Source of the DNA: Uranotaenia lowii
Taxonomy: Eukaryota; Arthropoda; Insecta; Diptera; Culicidae
DNA: 64,000 bases
NCBI RefSeq assembly: GCF_029784155.1
Contig: NC_073692.1
Coordinates: 326,277,406-326,341,405 of the forward strand
Reading direction: 5' to 3'
The notes under the pieces were generated by a model that was given only the letters and a program-made list of their open reading frames with translations, had not been told where the DNA came from and made no database searches. How positions within the stretch are numbered: position 1 is the stretch's first letter; each line of letters opens with the position of its first letter. A program made the position numbers and the translations under genes. This document shows, piece after piece, positions 13,117 to 25,262 of the stretch.

Positions 13117-13138
13117 CCCCCCACCCCCCCCCCCCCCT
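13117..13138 (+). repeat. Cytosine-rich tract
   Basis: A run of about 20 C with one A, next to a T-rich tract. Short frames around it (13036-13437, both strands) are open only because of this low-complexity tract and are not genes. Confidence 0.85.
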
Positions 13139-16100
13139 TCCTCGCGATGTTTCAACCCCGAGCGACAAAAAAAGGATTTGAAATTTGTTCCCGCCTTATT
13201 GAGTCTAAAAAAATTATGGCTATTATTGGCAGTAAAAAAAACCAAACAATGTTTTTGGAGGTAAACGACTTTATTTATAGGAAATTTCCATATAAATCTT
13301 GCAGCGGTCTTATGTACAACAATGGGGTAGGATGATATTGAGCGGACCAATAGTTGCACCATCCGATATTTTGTCTGGTTGTGTATGGATCGTAATTTTT
13401 TTTTTCCCAAAATCATGGGGTTAAAATTGTCCAACAAACGTTTCGTAAAGAAAACCGATTTGAAAAATGTTTTGTTCTGACATTAAAATTTTTTTGCCGT
13501 AGAAAGAATCTTAAGGGTTTGTTTTTCAATTAGTAAAAAATCGCATAAAGCTTAATTTCATCTGTAAACATTCGAATTTACATGATTCAGTATTATTTAT
13601 TGAAAAAGTTGAAAAACGGCTAAAATATTGACATCTCAAGTCATTTCGTGCAATAATGGGTAAGGGGACAACGATCGGCGAATCACCCTAGTCCAGAACT
13701 TGAAAATTGAAATCAGAATCCAGCACTATCAATTCAGAAACAAGCTCTCTGAATTCGATACTAAACATTTATTTACTCTCTTTGTATTCAATCCTTTAAA
13801 ATTTTATCCATTTTATTAAATAGTCATCAGGTTTTTCATCATCTTAACTCCTATTTTCCAATTTTATAAATTCGGTAAAGTTGTTCCAAATTCAACTGAA
13901 ATATCTTAAAAGAATCCGGTATTTGAAATTCAAAATCATGGTTTGAAAATTCATCAATCTGAGTTTTGAATGAGCATCTATTATCATTATCATAGTTGAA
14001 TTTTCATGGATATGAAAAAGTTCTTGTTCTTGGAAGTTTGAAAATGAAGTTAAAATATTCCAAGCTTGTTTGAAATTCGAATTGCTTAAATGACATGAAC
14101 AAAAAAACACAATATCCGAAGTTTTTCAATGCTCTAAAATGTAGTTTTGTGCATAAAACTTAAAGTTCAAATTTTCAATTCAGTTTTTTTTTAGATTTTT
14201 TTAAAATTCAGTTATGAGATAAAAATATAATTTTTTATTGCTTTATTATACAATTTTATTTAAGAAGTTAACGTTGTGAATTGACAGCTGATAAAGGAGA
14301 AAAATTCAATAAGTTTGTATTCGCAGATGATATGTTTTTTTGATCTGAATTTTTTATTTCATTCAACAAATTATAACTACCTTACTAATTTATTTGTTTA
14401 TTTGCAAGCTTTAATTTATCAAATTTAAATTGTTAAACTGCGAGCAAAAATAAATTAATTATGATTTTTGCGAAAAATAAATGTTTCGCTAAAAAAAATC
14501 TTCTTTTGGCTTTTGAACTTTATATTGATAGCATGGAAACAAAGTTCTCATTTTTCCGAGCTGTGAACAATTAACTTTAAAGCATTTAGAAGCAAACGGG
14601 TTGTTGAATGTGAAAGAGCTACTTTTTTTTCTTTGTATATGTATAGTTATAGTGCTATTTTTAAAGGCATTTAATGATAAATTATTGATATTTAAAAAGT
14701 AAGGACACTTTTCAAGTGTAAGCCCGTATTGGACAAATGGATAAGAACCCTATCAAATGGTTAACTTGAAGAAAAAATGGAAATCGAAATAATGGGAGGG
14801 CATAGGGGAATGTGTGAAGATAAAATTTGATTTGTATCTTGAAGGTAAAACTATTTAGCAATTGATATAATATTTGCCCCTAAATGTATGCAGCACGATT
14901 TTTCATTTTTCGATTATATATTTTTTAAAGAAAACATTAAAAAAAACAAGATAGAATTGATAAACTAGCATAAGTAAACATTATGAAGGTGTTTTGTATC
15001 CTTTATGATCAAGAATCTCATTAAAACCGTCAAATTAGAGACTGATCAATATTTCCCTTATGCATCAAATTCTGAACAGAGACGAAAACAAATTTAAAAT
15101 AGTCTAATAAATTTCCTCAACTATGTTTTACGTTCAAAGGAATCCATTCCTGGTTTCAAAAATATAAAACATGCCACGTTCCCTTTAACAGAAAAAATAA
15201 TCGAGAATTATTGAATAAAGTGATCAATCTTACCCTGGATTACGGTACCCTTTTGAAAAAGAAAAAAAAACTATACAATATAAGAGATAAATTAGAGATA
15301 ATGAGAAGAATGTTTCATAACTTTTTTTTTATTTTTTCCCCATTCTGTGTAAAACAGAATTTGTAACGTAATTGAAGCAATTTTAAATCAAAAGGAATCT
15401 TTGATAGCTTCAAATCATGAATCGATACATATTGCAGTCTTTAACTAATTTCTTAAAAAATAAATATTTTTTTTTATTTAATCGATTTGAATCGTTCTTC
15501 TGTGATTTCAGAAAGAGTTATAAAATTGTGAAATTCATTTATTCTGAAGGATTTTTTTTTTAAACTGTATTTTCAGGAAAATTCTGAATTTTTGACTGAG
15601 CAGATGGTAAGAAATCAATTACAATGTTTGTTTTTCATGTGACTTTGTTTGTTCATCAGTTTTTAAAGTTAATTTAGCTCAAAATTCAATTATTTCAAAT
15701 TTTAACGTTGAAATCTTGCGGAATTTTTTCCGTTCTATTTCCATTTCAAAATTGTTCCTTCAATATTCTGATATTTTCTTCTTCAGATTTCTCGTTCGAA
15801 GTTGTTATTTTTTTAAATTTCCAAATTGGCTTTCAATCATAAAAATTACAGCTTCCATATTGCTTATCTTTCTCTGGGGCATTTTTTTTGTAAATTGTTA
15901 ATTTTACAATCGAAGTTGTAAATTATTATGCTTCAAAATATATTCAATTTATTCTCTGAATGTTGTTATTTTTACCTTTAGTTTTGAAATTGTTTATAAA
16001 TTTCTATATTAAAACAGTTATTTCATCTTACTCTGACATCTGATAACATTCGTTTCTCATTCATTTGATAAGCGTCTTCGAAATAATAATATTTACTTTA

Positions 16101-16499
16101 CCGAAAATGGTTCCAATCATTCAAACGTCCAATTAAATTAATTGACATTTTGGCCGATTGAATCATTCATTTTCACAGTTGCGCAATGCTGCTAATTAAA
16201 CTTTTATGATATCATTCGAGCTGTCAAAAACGAAAAAAAACACTTCCACCCCCAAAAACATTTCCAACTAGCGGGTGTATGTTTTCAAAGCTGCTACCTA
16301 CCTCAAAGATTCCACATTTTCAACTTGATTGGAGCTGGAAATGGTGCTGCTTCAGTTTTCCACAAATAGCAATAGAAAAAAATCACTTCTTACATATATT
16401 GCATTCGATTTTTTCTGTATCATCACCAAATGCGTTAGGTTGTTGTTTCGAATGTTTTCCTCTCTCCCAAAACTTTGATTACTTTTCTTTCCTTCTCTT
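13139..16499. other. AT-rich stretch, no gene seen
   Basis: Mostly A/T-rich sequence without recognisable genes or element ends. A TAGGGGAATG word near 14805 resembles the ends of the TA-flanked elements but has no partner. A 30-bp exon-like piece near 15577 is discussed under rejected items. Confidence 0.4.
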
Positions 16500-17330
16500 C
16501 TAGTGATCATCATCGGCTAAAAAGTGCGGAACTTCATTGTTACATCTCGATGAATTTTCTTCAACGTTGTTTTTTTTCTTATTCTTCAGCAAACTCTTTT
16601 TCACCTATTCGATTGGCCCTAGAAGTTCCTCATTCCGATTGAGGGCTAAATAGTTTTTGGAAGCTAACTTTTATTTTCCTTTGGTAGCCCCCCTCAACAA
16701 TTTACATAACGATTAAATGGGAAAATTTTTCATGTGTGAAGCCAGCGTCATAGGTGAGGTTAGGTTTTTCGCAATCATCATCACCGCCTGCATCAACATG
16801 GGTGCGCACTTTAATGTTTTTATTTCGACTTTGGCATTTTATTATGTGATATTTTAACAGCGGCGTGTTTTCTTCTTGTTCTCATATGCGTTTTTCAACT
16901 CAAACCGTCAAAGCTCGAGAAATGTCTACGGTACAACTTGTATGTAGGTACGAACGTACTTCATATGAACCGAATTTCCATAAGACCCGACTTAACCTTT
17001 GGCAAGAAATGCACTCGAGAGCCGGTGTCAATCACACTTCGAGCAGCCGACGAAAGCTTTATTTGGAGGGTCGTAAAACAACAAGAAAAAACTAATAAAA
17101 ACAAATACTTTAGCCGCCTAGCTCAGGCTAGATGCGAGCAGATGATAGCAGCAACAAAGTTCACTTCACAAAAAAAAATTGTGTGAGTGATGAAAGCCAA
17201 ACAAACAATCAACAATTGTAACAATCGCAACGCACTTCATTCCTTCTGAAGTCATCTGGAGGTGGAATTCGGCGGGCGGCCATTGAATCCAGATTGTTAC
17301 CTACCTTCTGTCGAACGAAACATCTCTTGG
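16500..17330. other. GC-richer island, candidate non-coding regulatory DNA
   Basis: Composition is less A/T-rich than the flanks and the sequence looks single-copy within the window. Overlapping plus-strand frames (16865-17095 and 16938-17186) are mutually incompatible and carry no motif. Such islands in AT-rich insect DNA are often enhancers or exons, but nothing here decides between them. Confidence 0.25.
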
Positions 17331-17954
17331 AAAGATGAAGATAATACTAAGTGAATGTGTGTTTGTGTTTATAGACAATAATCTCATTGTTTAATGATTC
17401 TGGCGATGATGTGATTGGTCGTAACCGTGCGGATACTTGAATAAGATAAGTGCGAAACACTTTCCATTTTTGCAGAATGATTATTTCGTCATCGATTGCA
17501 TCTATTTCATTTCTGATATATAAGTTAAGTAAATCAGAAAGTTTATTGTCCCTGCTAAAGATGAGTCTATCAAGAAAATGTTTATTTCCCATGAGAATGC
17601 AAGATGCAAATTTCAAAATTTATTGAAAAACAATCATATTAAACAGTGTAGTCGAAAAAAAAATGCAACACTTTTTTTGTTAAAAACTTCTGCATGCATG
17701 AATGAAACTGAAGAAATTTTCAGTAAAGTTTCCTATTTATTTACATGTGCATATTTTTGCGAAGTTCTGTCAAGTGGTTTTTGAAATATCGTCAAATACA
17801 GAAAGTCATTGAATAAGTTTTTTGGGCAGATTAACGAGAAAGACTCAAACACAGCTGGAAATCAACTTTTCGACTAAAATTCATATAGTATATAAATCGT
17901 TTAAGGAGTCCTGGAGGATCTAAAAGCGTGCTAATTCATTCTAATTTTCACTAT

Positions 17955-18290
17955 TCATGAAGTGAAGATTATTGATTCCATGATGGTATGGAATTTGATA
18001 GGTTTATCAAGAGCGAATAAAAATTCCGATTTTGGAAGTGACATTTTTTTTTTAATTTTTACTAGTTCATCTAGCTGAGTAATAAAAACGCCTGACTTTA
18101 TTTCTGCAAATAAAAAAAAGCTGCTCGCCATAGAAATAAACAAAACACGGTGGTCAAATCGTGCGCAAAATATTGAAGCAGCTAGCGGGGAGATATTTTT
18201 AAAAATTACGTAAAGGACATCCAATCGAACTTTTTAGCGGGCACTTGGCAGGTTTTAAGTCTGAAACTTTTCGTTGACTGGTCTCGCCTG
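17955..18290 (-). repeat. Dispersed repeat, copy on minus strand
   Basis: Read on the minus strand, this segment matches 26280-26605 on the plus strand. Shared words in order are a GTTGAC-TCTCGCC region, GCGCACG-TTTGACCACCGT, TTTTGTTTATT, GCAGCTTTTTT, AAAT-AAGTCAGGC, and finally CATGGAATCAAT. The copies are clearly diverged. The 89-codon minus frame inside is not supported as a gene. Confidence 0.6.
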
Positions 18291-18934
18291 AATGTTCCGG
18301 AGATGAAAAAAGAGATAAACTGGAAAATTTGATGTCAAGCACTTGAGGTGGCAGACGATCTGTTAAAGCTGCAAATCAGTCAGTGTCTCATATCGATTGA
18401 CACAATGAATGGCTAAATATACAAAGAAGATTGCCTCCAAATGCGACCTTTTCCCCTGAATAACACTTCCATAGATCCCTACAAAGTTGAAGCTATGTTT
18501 TTGTTGGATCTGAAATGAAGCATTTAATAGAAAACAGAGGTGTACTGATTAAAAGTTAAATATGTTGTTTTTGTTTTGAAGGAGGACAATGTGCTAAAAT
18601 TGTCATAACTTCGATCAAACTAAAGGTTTTAAATAATTATAAAAGTCAAGCTTCAGAAAAAAAGCAATGAAAAAAGCCTAAATTTGGGTTGATATTATGG
18701 ATTGTGTAATTGTTACATAACCAGGTAGCTTCACTGAAAATTTCTTCAGTTTTCATCCATGCATTCAAAAGTTTTTCTCAAAACCAAGTGTACAACTTTT
18801 TTACAGGACATTTGCTGTAATAATAAATGAAACTTCGTTAACTTTTAAGGAAAAAATTTAAAATTCCAGGTATTGTTAATTACATTTTGATTTATTTTAA
18901 AGGTTGCAGTTTCAGTGACACGTAATAATCAAAA

Positions 18935-19160
18935 TGTTTTTTGCCTTTCTTTCAGAAAGGTATAGTTATCGGTCGATTTGGGAGATCATTAATTATGGGT
19001 CTTAGATATACCTTTATAGGTACCTATCGAATCAGCTCGTCGAGTTCAGACGATGTCAGTGTATTTGTGTGTGCTGGTGTGATTTTTTGTAAACTTTGTC
19101 ACGACGTTTTTGCGAAACTGGGAAGTACAATAAAAATGATTTTTGTCTTAAAAAATTAGA
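18935..19160 (+). repeat. Dispersed mosquito-type repeat with hairpin (recalled family)
   Basis: Begins near a small perfect hairpin CCTTTCT-TTC-AGAAAGG (18944-18961). TATAGTTATCGGTCGATTTG and later ATCGAATCAGCTCGTCGAG follow. From memory this arrangement resembles a very common interspersed repeat in Aedes-type mosquito introns, possibly a non-LTR 3' region, but I cannot verify it here. The 72-codon open frame across it is probably incidental. Confidence 0.35.
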
Positions 19161-20084
19161 TTTTTTTCCCTCTTCAATGTATAAAAGAAAGAAAAAAAAA
19201 CAAAATAGTTTGAAAAATAAATTTTCATAGTAATTATCATCAAATCATCACTCCAAAAAACGTGTCAATTTGGCTTGCTAGCCACAACCAGCAATCACTA
19301 AAATCAAGATTATCGTGTCTATGACGTCAAATTATACGTGACGTCATAGTTACGCGCATGCTATCTAAAAGTATGGATCTGTCGATGTGTGGAAGGGAGA
19401 ACAGACAGGCTTCACTCCCACTCAGGTTTGATGTCATCGTGACAGAAACCGTGTGGGAGGAAGACGACAGTTCAAAATTTCCCGGCTCAGGGTTAAGTTT
19501 TTTCATTTTAATGGTTCAGTTTGAAACCGAACCATTTCAAAAATTTCGGAACCAAAGTTCCGATTTATTAAACATAAAAATGGTTTTCACCAAGGGGTAC
19601 GACCCCTAAATTAATGAAGTCGTTGATGAGTACGTCGTGCCCACATTGCATGGTACGAAAGTGATTGATACTTCAGGTTGCTCTGTGAAGGACAAAACGA
19701 CGAAGGGGCGCGTGTGGGAGAACGAAGCACACCATATCAATTTCTTCACACGCTCATTTTCATTAACCATTTTATATGGTTACTTAATTAATAATTTAAT
19801 ATTGTTGCTTTTGAATGAATTTTTGGAAAAACTGCAATCATGATGGTAGTTCTCATGTAAAAAATATAAAAAGGTTAAAAAAGTTGACATTGAGATATTT
19901 TTTCACTCGTTGCCATTTTCAAAGTGAAGAGCACGCACGTTGCCATTTTGAAGAAGCACGCATTTTATCGAGGAGTGAAAAAAAATCGTTTTCGAAGCTT
20001 ATTGAAGAGAAAACATTTTAACACTTCAGTACATTTTGAAAACAAATTTTTAAAAATCAGGACAATTCGGAAGTTTTTGTGTAT

Positions 20085-20621
20085 AATCACAGATCCACAA
20101 TTCTAAAAAGATATAAAGTAATGTTTTGGGCTTATTTTCAAGATTTGGGTGGTTATCATGATTTTGACGGTACAAAGTAAATTTAAATCATAAACCAATG
20201 CTGAGAAAACACGTGTTCATAATAACCCCGCATTTTGAAAAGAATGGGGTAAAAATGAGCAATTCTTTGTGCGTGGGGGGGGAATTTTTTCATCATAAAA
20301 TCATATCACACCACATGGAGCATCAATTACCAAACATAAAACTTTCAAAAACAACATGTTCCTATCTCCATTCACATTGGCGAGGGAGTCATTTGATAAG
20401 ACACGTCTCAAAACGAATTTCGTTTCTCAGAGACATAAATTTTGTTAATAACTGTAACTACAAAATTTATACAGTTAGGTTTGCAAGTTATAACTGTAAC
20501 TTATCAATAGAATGACAGACTATCACATTTAATCAGTTTCGAGACCCTACTATGACCCTAATGGCCCTTACGGCGTTTGTTCGGAATTAGCTTTTGTTCA
20601 TAATTACCCCACTTAGCCCTA
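20085..20621 (-). mobile_element. Truncated TA-flanked TIR element, same family as 38187-39096
   Basis: The right end, read inverted, is TAGGGCTAAGTGGGGTAATT followed by ATGAACAA and ends with TA at 20620-20621. Inverted, the stretch follows the left ~540 bp of the element at 38187. Shared features in order are ACGGCGTTTGTTCGGA-, GAGACCCTACTATGA-, CTATCACATTT, AACTTGC-type words, ACACGTGTT(T)TCTCAGCATT, and GTGGATCTGTGAT near 20090. Beyond 20085 similarity stops, so the other half is missing. The 105-codon frame inside is not a gene. Confidence 0.7.
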
Positions 20622-20741
20622 TATACACGAGTTTTGAATACCTGGGTTAAATTAATAATATTTGTATAATGTTATGAATTATTGAACGGCTGCGAAAATG
20701 ATTGATTCTTTCTACCAAGTAAGACATTCACATACACGTTA

Positions 20742-20757
20742 CATACATACATACATA
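20742..20757 (+). repeat. (TACA)n microsatellite
   Basis: Four tandem copies of ACAT/TACA beside the left arm of the next foldback element. Confidence 0.85.
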
Positions 20758-21852
20758 ATATTTTGACGAATTGTAGTATTTTTGATATTCTAACGCCTGG
20801 TAAGAAAATTGTGCCAAAAATTAAATGTGTTCTTCACACTTAAGCGTTGTTGTAGTCATTGTCATTTCATGCTAAGACAAAATATAGTAGGTACGCACTC
20901 TTAATAATCTTATCAAATCGTTTTTACTGCATAGAAAAATTTTCCGTCCCCTTAAAAGTTTAAAAGGATTTAATTCCCTAAAAAACCCATCAGAATTAAA
21001 GGTTTGATTACTAGTGTATCCTATGATTCTAGCATCTCTATGAATCGAAAAAAATATTTAATATAACATTTTTGAACGTTTTATGAACAAAAGGTAACTC
21101 AAATTTTAGTAGTAGAATGGATTTGGTTATCGGAGATCATAGGTTCGATATGTCGACAGACTTGAATACTTTGCATTCAGCATACAATTTTGGCTGTTGT
21201 TCATATTAGAAGCACCTCAAACTGACTCAAAATACATTAACAAGTACAAAGAATTATAAAAATAGGCCAACTGAAGCCACCAGCATTAAATTTGAGCTCT
21301 TAGGCCTCGAAAAACGAGCACGAGTATGGACAGATTCTTGTAAAAAAAACTTTCAGATAAAGAATAACCAAAACACGTTCATGCACCCAATCAGCATTTT
21401 TAAAATAAATCGGCACAAATATTCTAAGAAGCAAAAGAACTTTCATCCATCTCATTTTCAAAGTATTTTCAAGCAATTCTGCTTCGAAAAAATCCTGCAT
21501 GTTGATGTTTGGGTTAAAGTTTACGAATATTTAAGGAAACTTGCTTTTTACCATCTTATCGGATTCAACCGCGCCCTAAAATTGATAAACGAATGATAAA
21601 ATCCTTAGTTCTGACGGATTTTACAGGGAATACGATGGTTTAAAACTATTAAGAAGACGAATCAATTTTCTAAGCATATATATCTATGCCATTAGGTAAG
21701 GTTAGTAAGTGTGCGTTCTTTATATTGTCCGGGCGAAAAATGACTTTGACTAAAACAAGGCTTAAGTGTGAAGAACACATTAAATTTTTTGAAAAAAATT
21801 TTTCACCAGTCGTAAAAGTATCAAAATTACTACAATTAATCTGAACACTATG
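20755..21852. mobile_element. Foldback element with ~140-bp inverted arms
   Basis: The left arm (about 20755-20905) and right arm (about 21700-21852) are inverted copies. Shared words from outside in are AATTGTAGTA-TTTTGATA, ACG-CTGGT-A, the 20-base word AATGTGTTCTTCACACTTAA, AGTCATT-, and ACGCAC-CTTA-TAA. Identity is moderate at the ends and high around the TGTTCTTCACACTTAAG core. The ~800-bp middle has no transposase-like ORF; the overlapping frames at 21300-21596 on both strands have no motif. No target duplication could be fixed with confidence. Confidence 0.7.
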
Positions 21853-22383
21853 AGTTGATATTCCTTGTGTAAAAAATGAAAATAAAATTTTAAAATTTTG
21901 ATAGCAAGGGCGTTCTTTATCTGGGCAGCGTTTATAAAATCCGTTTCCACTTAAATTTCTGAAACTTGATTTCTATGTCTTTTTGATGGCACTGGCTATT
22001 TAGTTCCACGTTTGAGCTGCCAGGCTACCTAGCACGGATGATATTCTGCAGTCAACTAAAATTCGAGGCTTATGATGTAGCTCAGTTTGCAGTTTGCATA
22101 AAGATGTTAAAACAACTACAATCGAAACAAAAAAACGAGAAGAAGTTGTGATGGTAAAATTCGCCCTTATATTACTCAGCAGCTATCGCTCCAAAGATTC
22201 TGAAAAACACAATTCCCGTAGATTTTTTTTGTAATGTACCTTTTTATAATTATTCAAACCTGATTTTTTTTTTAGAAATAATTTTAGATTAAAAAATACT
22301 TAAACGTCATGTATTATTTACTTTAATTTTATCTATTTAGAATTTTACCTTCTCAGCCCTTCAATTTTTTTTTTAAACATTAG

Positions 22384-22449
22384 ACCATTACAAGAAGAAC
22401 TTTAAACTCGATTGCAACAAAGCTTCGTTACGATAAAACAAAATACAAG
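22384..22449 (+). other. Candidate small coding exon (66 nt, phase 0)
   Basis: A T-rich tract ending TTTTTTTTTAAACATTAG precedes, and a consensus donor AAG|GTAAGT follows. The 66-nt segment is open in only one frame, the one that starts and ends on codon boundaries. It encodes a basic 22-residue peptide (TITRR at the start, TKYK at the end). A second exon-like segment with the same phase lies 1.8 kb downstream (24266-24310). I do not recognise the peptide. Chance occurrence is quite possible because such short segments are easily open. Confidence 0.25.
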
Positions 22450-23012
22450 GTAAGTTTTATGGAATTTCATGGCCATTGCTTGTAGCGATGAACAAATATT
22501 CACGTGAAAGCTATGTTAAAAGTATAAACATAGAATTTCGGATAGCAAGATAAATTCTACTTGAAGCTTACGTGGATTGAATGTTAAAAAAATCGTTCTG
22601 GTTAATGATTTTCACACAGATTTTATTAAAATATGAGCGAAGTAATATTTTTTTTTGTAAATTTTCAATACATAAGATGATTTGATTTTATTGGTGAATT
22701 TTATTTTTAAGAATAATTCATATAACACGATGAACTTTCAACTGGGGTCACATGCAACACTATACAACTTCAAAAACCTCTTAAAAAGTTTTGATTACCG
22801 GCATTTAAAAAAAATAAAAATCTTTACGTTATATTAAAGTTTTTGTTTAAACATCTTTTTTAAATTTAATAGATAGGTACATATTTCTCTCGGTGGAATA
22901 CAAAAAAAATTATACTAAGATGTAGGAGTATCTGGTGAACTATTTCAAGACTTAAGAAAGACTCAATAAAAGATTTATTTATTTATTCACAAGTATATAA
23001 AAGAGACAAGTT

Positions 23013-23126
23013 CAGTAAAACCCCGCTTCTCAGAGTTCCGAGCTCAATGTAGTTCGTGAAATCCGAGGTTTCACTTATCCGAGGTGGTCCTTCCTTCGAC
23101 TATTTCGGATTACCGGGGTTCTACTG
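23013..23126. mobile_element. Very short Tigger/pogo-like MITE
   Basis: The ends are CAGTAAAACCCCG on the left and, inverted, CAGTAGAACCCCG on the right. Internal inverted similarity includes TCCGAG/CTCGGA-type words. CAGT-GAACC-CGG ends are typical of Tigger-like pogo elements. The expected TA duplication is not visible (flanks TT and TC), so the insertion is old or the edges are altered. Length is only 114 bp. Confidence 0.5.
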
Positions 23127-23389
23127 TCAAAGAAAAATTCAAAATTCTCGTTCTTATTTCTGAGGCTAGACTACATCGTCACGAGACAATATTGAAATAG
23201 TTTTCAATATTCGATTGAAATAAGACGAGGTTGAATGGAAGAAAAACAAAATATTTTATGAGCTTTTATATAAAAAACTATTTCAACAATCTTTTTGAAA
23301 TAAATATCTTTTGTTTGGTCAAATCAATTCCACCTGATTGCAGTCATTATTTCTATTGAAGATGAAAGATAATAAAGGTAATCGGATCC

Positions 23390-23830
23390 CGCTATGAAAG
23401 CAACATATCGGTTACGTGCAATTGGGAAATTTGGTAGCGATATTTCATCGCTCAAAAACACACACATCGCATGCCATAAGAAGATTTCGTGATGCGAAAT
23501 CAAATATACCTTCATTCGAAGTAAGAAAAAATGTTATGCATCTCTTCCCGCATCCAAACTACGCATCGCACAGCCAGCAGCATCCGTCTGTCTGTCTGGT
23601 TGTTTTGATTAAGACCTCACATATTTTTTTTAATGATCCAACCTACGCCATCCGGATGGATCAGTTGAGATTTGTTTTGCAAGTCGGGGGCAGGGAATTT
23701 TGACGCGTAGAGTGATGTTAATTCGCTACTCTCAACAAACGACGCAACCATTCAACCAGCGAGCGGCGCCATCTTCCAAGATGAGAAGGATGCTGGGTGA
23801 TGTCTGGGTTTCAGGCTGCTTGCCAATTTG
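23390..23830. other. GC-richer island, candidate regulatory DNA
   Basis: Less A/T-rich, unique-looking sequence with repeated CATCGC/CGCATC words (for example 23448, 23466 and 23563) and CAGCAGCATCCG. It is flanked by AT-rich DNA. A 95-codon plus-strand frame crosses it without motifs. It could be an enhancer or an untranslated exon. Confidence 0.25.
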
Positions 23831-24265
23831 AGTATAACTTACTTATAGGTATGTCGAGTGGGATGGTTCATCATCATGTTTGAATGAGCATTTATTTTTG
23901 AAACTTCTCTTACCGTCTTCATCGAAGAACTATTCCAAGATAACTTTATGGCGTAAATATACGACTTGAATTGCAATAAATTCAAATCAATTTACCGATT
24001 GAATTTCAAAAAATTCAGTACGTATGTTTACTCGTAATATAATTTGTGTAGATTTTTGATGCTTTGTAGCATTGATACATACCTTTGTTTTGTATTTTTA
24101 GGCTGCTATACCTACCTCTTATCAAAACTTACATGAATTTATTTTCTTTTATTTATTTTGAAACTACCAAATCGATAAAGAGTGCTATATGATCACCACA
24201 TAGCTTTTGTTATAAAATTTACCAAATCTAATGCATTGTATTCATTAATTTTTTTCCTTTTTCAG

Positions 24266-24310
24266 GTAAACAACCTAACAAACCACGGAATAAAGTCTGA
24301 TGATTCAAAG
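24266..24310 (+). other. Candidate small coding exon (45 nt, phase 0)
   Basis: A strong acceptor (ATTTTTTTCCTTTTTCAG) precedes and a donor AAG|GTAAAC follows. Only the codon-aligned frame is open; it encodes a 15-residue peptide beginning VNNLTN and ending DDSK. Length is divisible by three and phase matches the candidate at 22384-22449, so both could be cassette exons of one plus-strand gene. The product is not recognised. Confidence 0.25.
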
Positions 24311-24816
24311 GTAAACTCAATTTCGAAAAATGTAAATATTTGAGGAAAGCTAAAGTTGTTGATTGAATGTTTTAGGTATTTCTCAATGTTTAGGTATTTC
24401 TCAATGAATTTTCCATCATTGCATGTTTCCTGCGCCTTTTCCTGATAAATTAGACATTAGAAATGGACTTCCGCTCATTATTATTATTTGTTTTATAATA
24501 CATTTACGAATAGCGCTTCAACGTTAACCCAACCATCTCATACAAATTCATATTGAGTCCGAAATCTGTGGCAAACTCCATATAATTATGACTAGAAATC
24601 AGGAATTTGGAATTCATTTATTGGAATTAGAATAAAAATAATACAAAATTTGATAATATTTTGTAGACTATTTAGAATTAACACTAAATGCAATGAAATA
24701 ATTAACTGTTGATGGTAAATTTTCAAACATGATTTCCTTTCAAATGTTAATTATTTCTACGTTTCTCTAAATTTTTCGTCCCGTTGAAAAAAAAAAACAC
24801 TTCTAACTGGAAACGA

Positions 24817-25056
24817 CATTTGGGTTGGTGACAAAGAGGTATAAGTGCTGTATTTATACTCCTTTGGATCTGAACAAAAAGTTATTTACAGTTTGCAGGT
24901 TTTTTTCAACGATATCAAAACATATGAAAAAATTAAATAAAATGATGATTAAAATTGCATATTATGTTTGACAGTGAAAAATTTTTTTTTAGATGGTTAT
25001 CTCGATTTTTTTCCATTTTGTCACTTATACCCCTTTGGCTCCAAGGGCCCCAAATG
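24817..25056. mobile_element. MITE, older copy of the family at 28525-28782
   Basis: The right end (ACTTATACCCCTTTGGCTCC, then AAGGGCCCCAAATG) is nearly identical to the right end of the 28525 element. The left end (CATTTGGG, then GGTGACAAAGAGGTATAAGT) is a degraded inverted copy of it. Length of 240 bp is close to the 258 bp of the other copy. No ORF. Confidence 0.7.
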
Positions 25057-25262
25057 TTGTATTTTTTTGAGAAAGAATATTTAAGAATTTAAGGATTATT
25101 GACGAATAGAAGATTAAAACAAGATGAACGATGTTGAAAATGAGCGGAAGGGTTATTTTAATTTGAAAAACTTTTCATCACATTTCATCTCTTTGTTCCT
25201 CAGATATGATGTGAGATTTTGCATGAAGTGATTTTTCGAATAAACAATTATTCCACTGAAAT

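Noticed and set aside
14795..14885. TAGGGGAATG and inverted TAGGGGCAAAT as a tiny TIR element
   Set aside because: Only 75 bp apart and matching little beyond TAGGGG; likely chance.
15577..15606. 30-nt exon-like segment between TTTTCAG and ATG|GTAAGA
   Set aside because: Too short to distinguish from chance in T-rich DNA; no neighbouring exon with matching phase.
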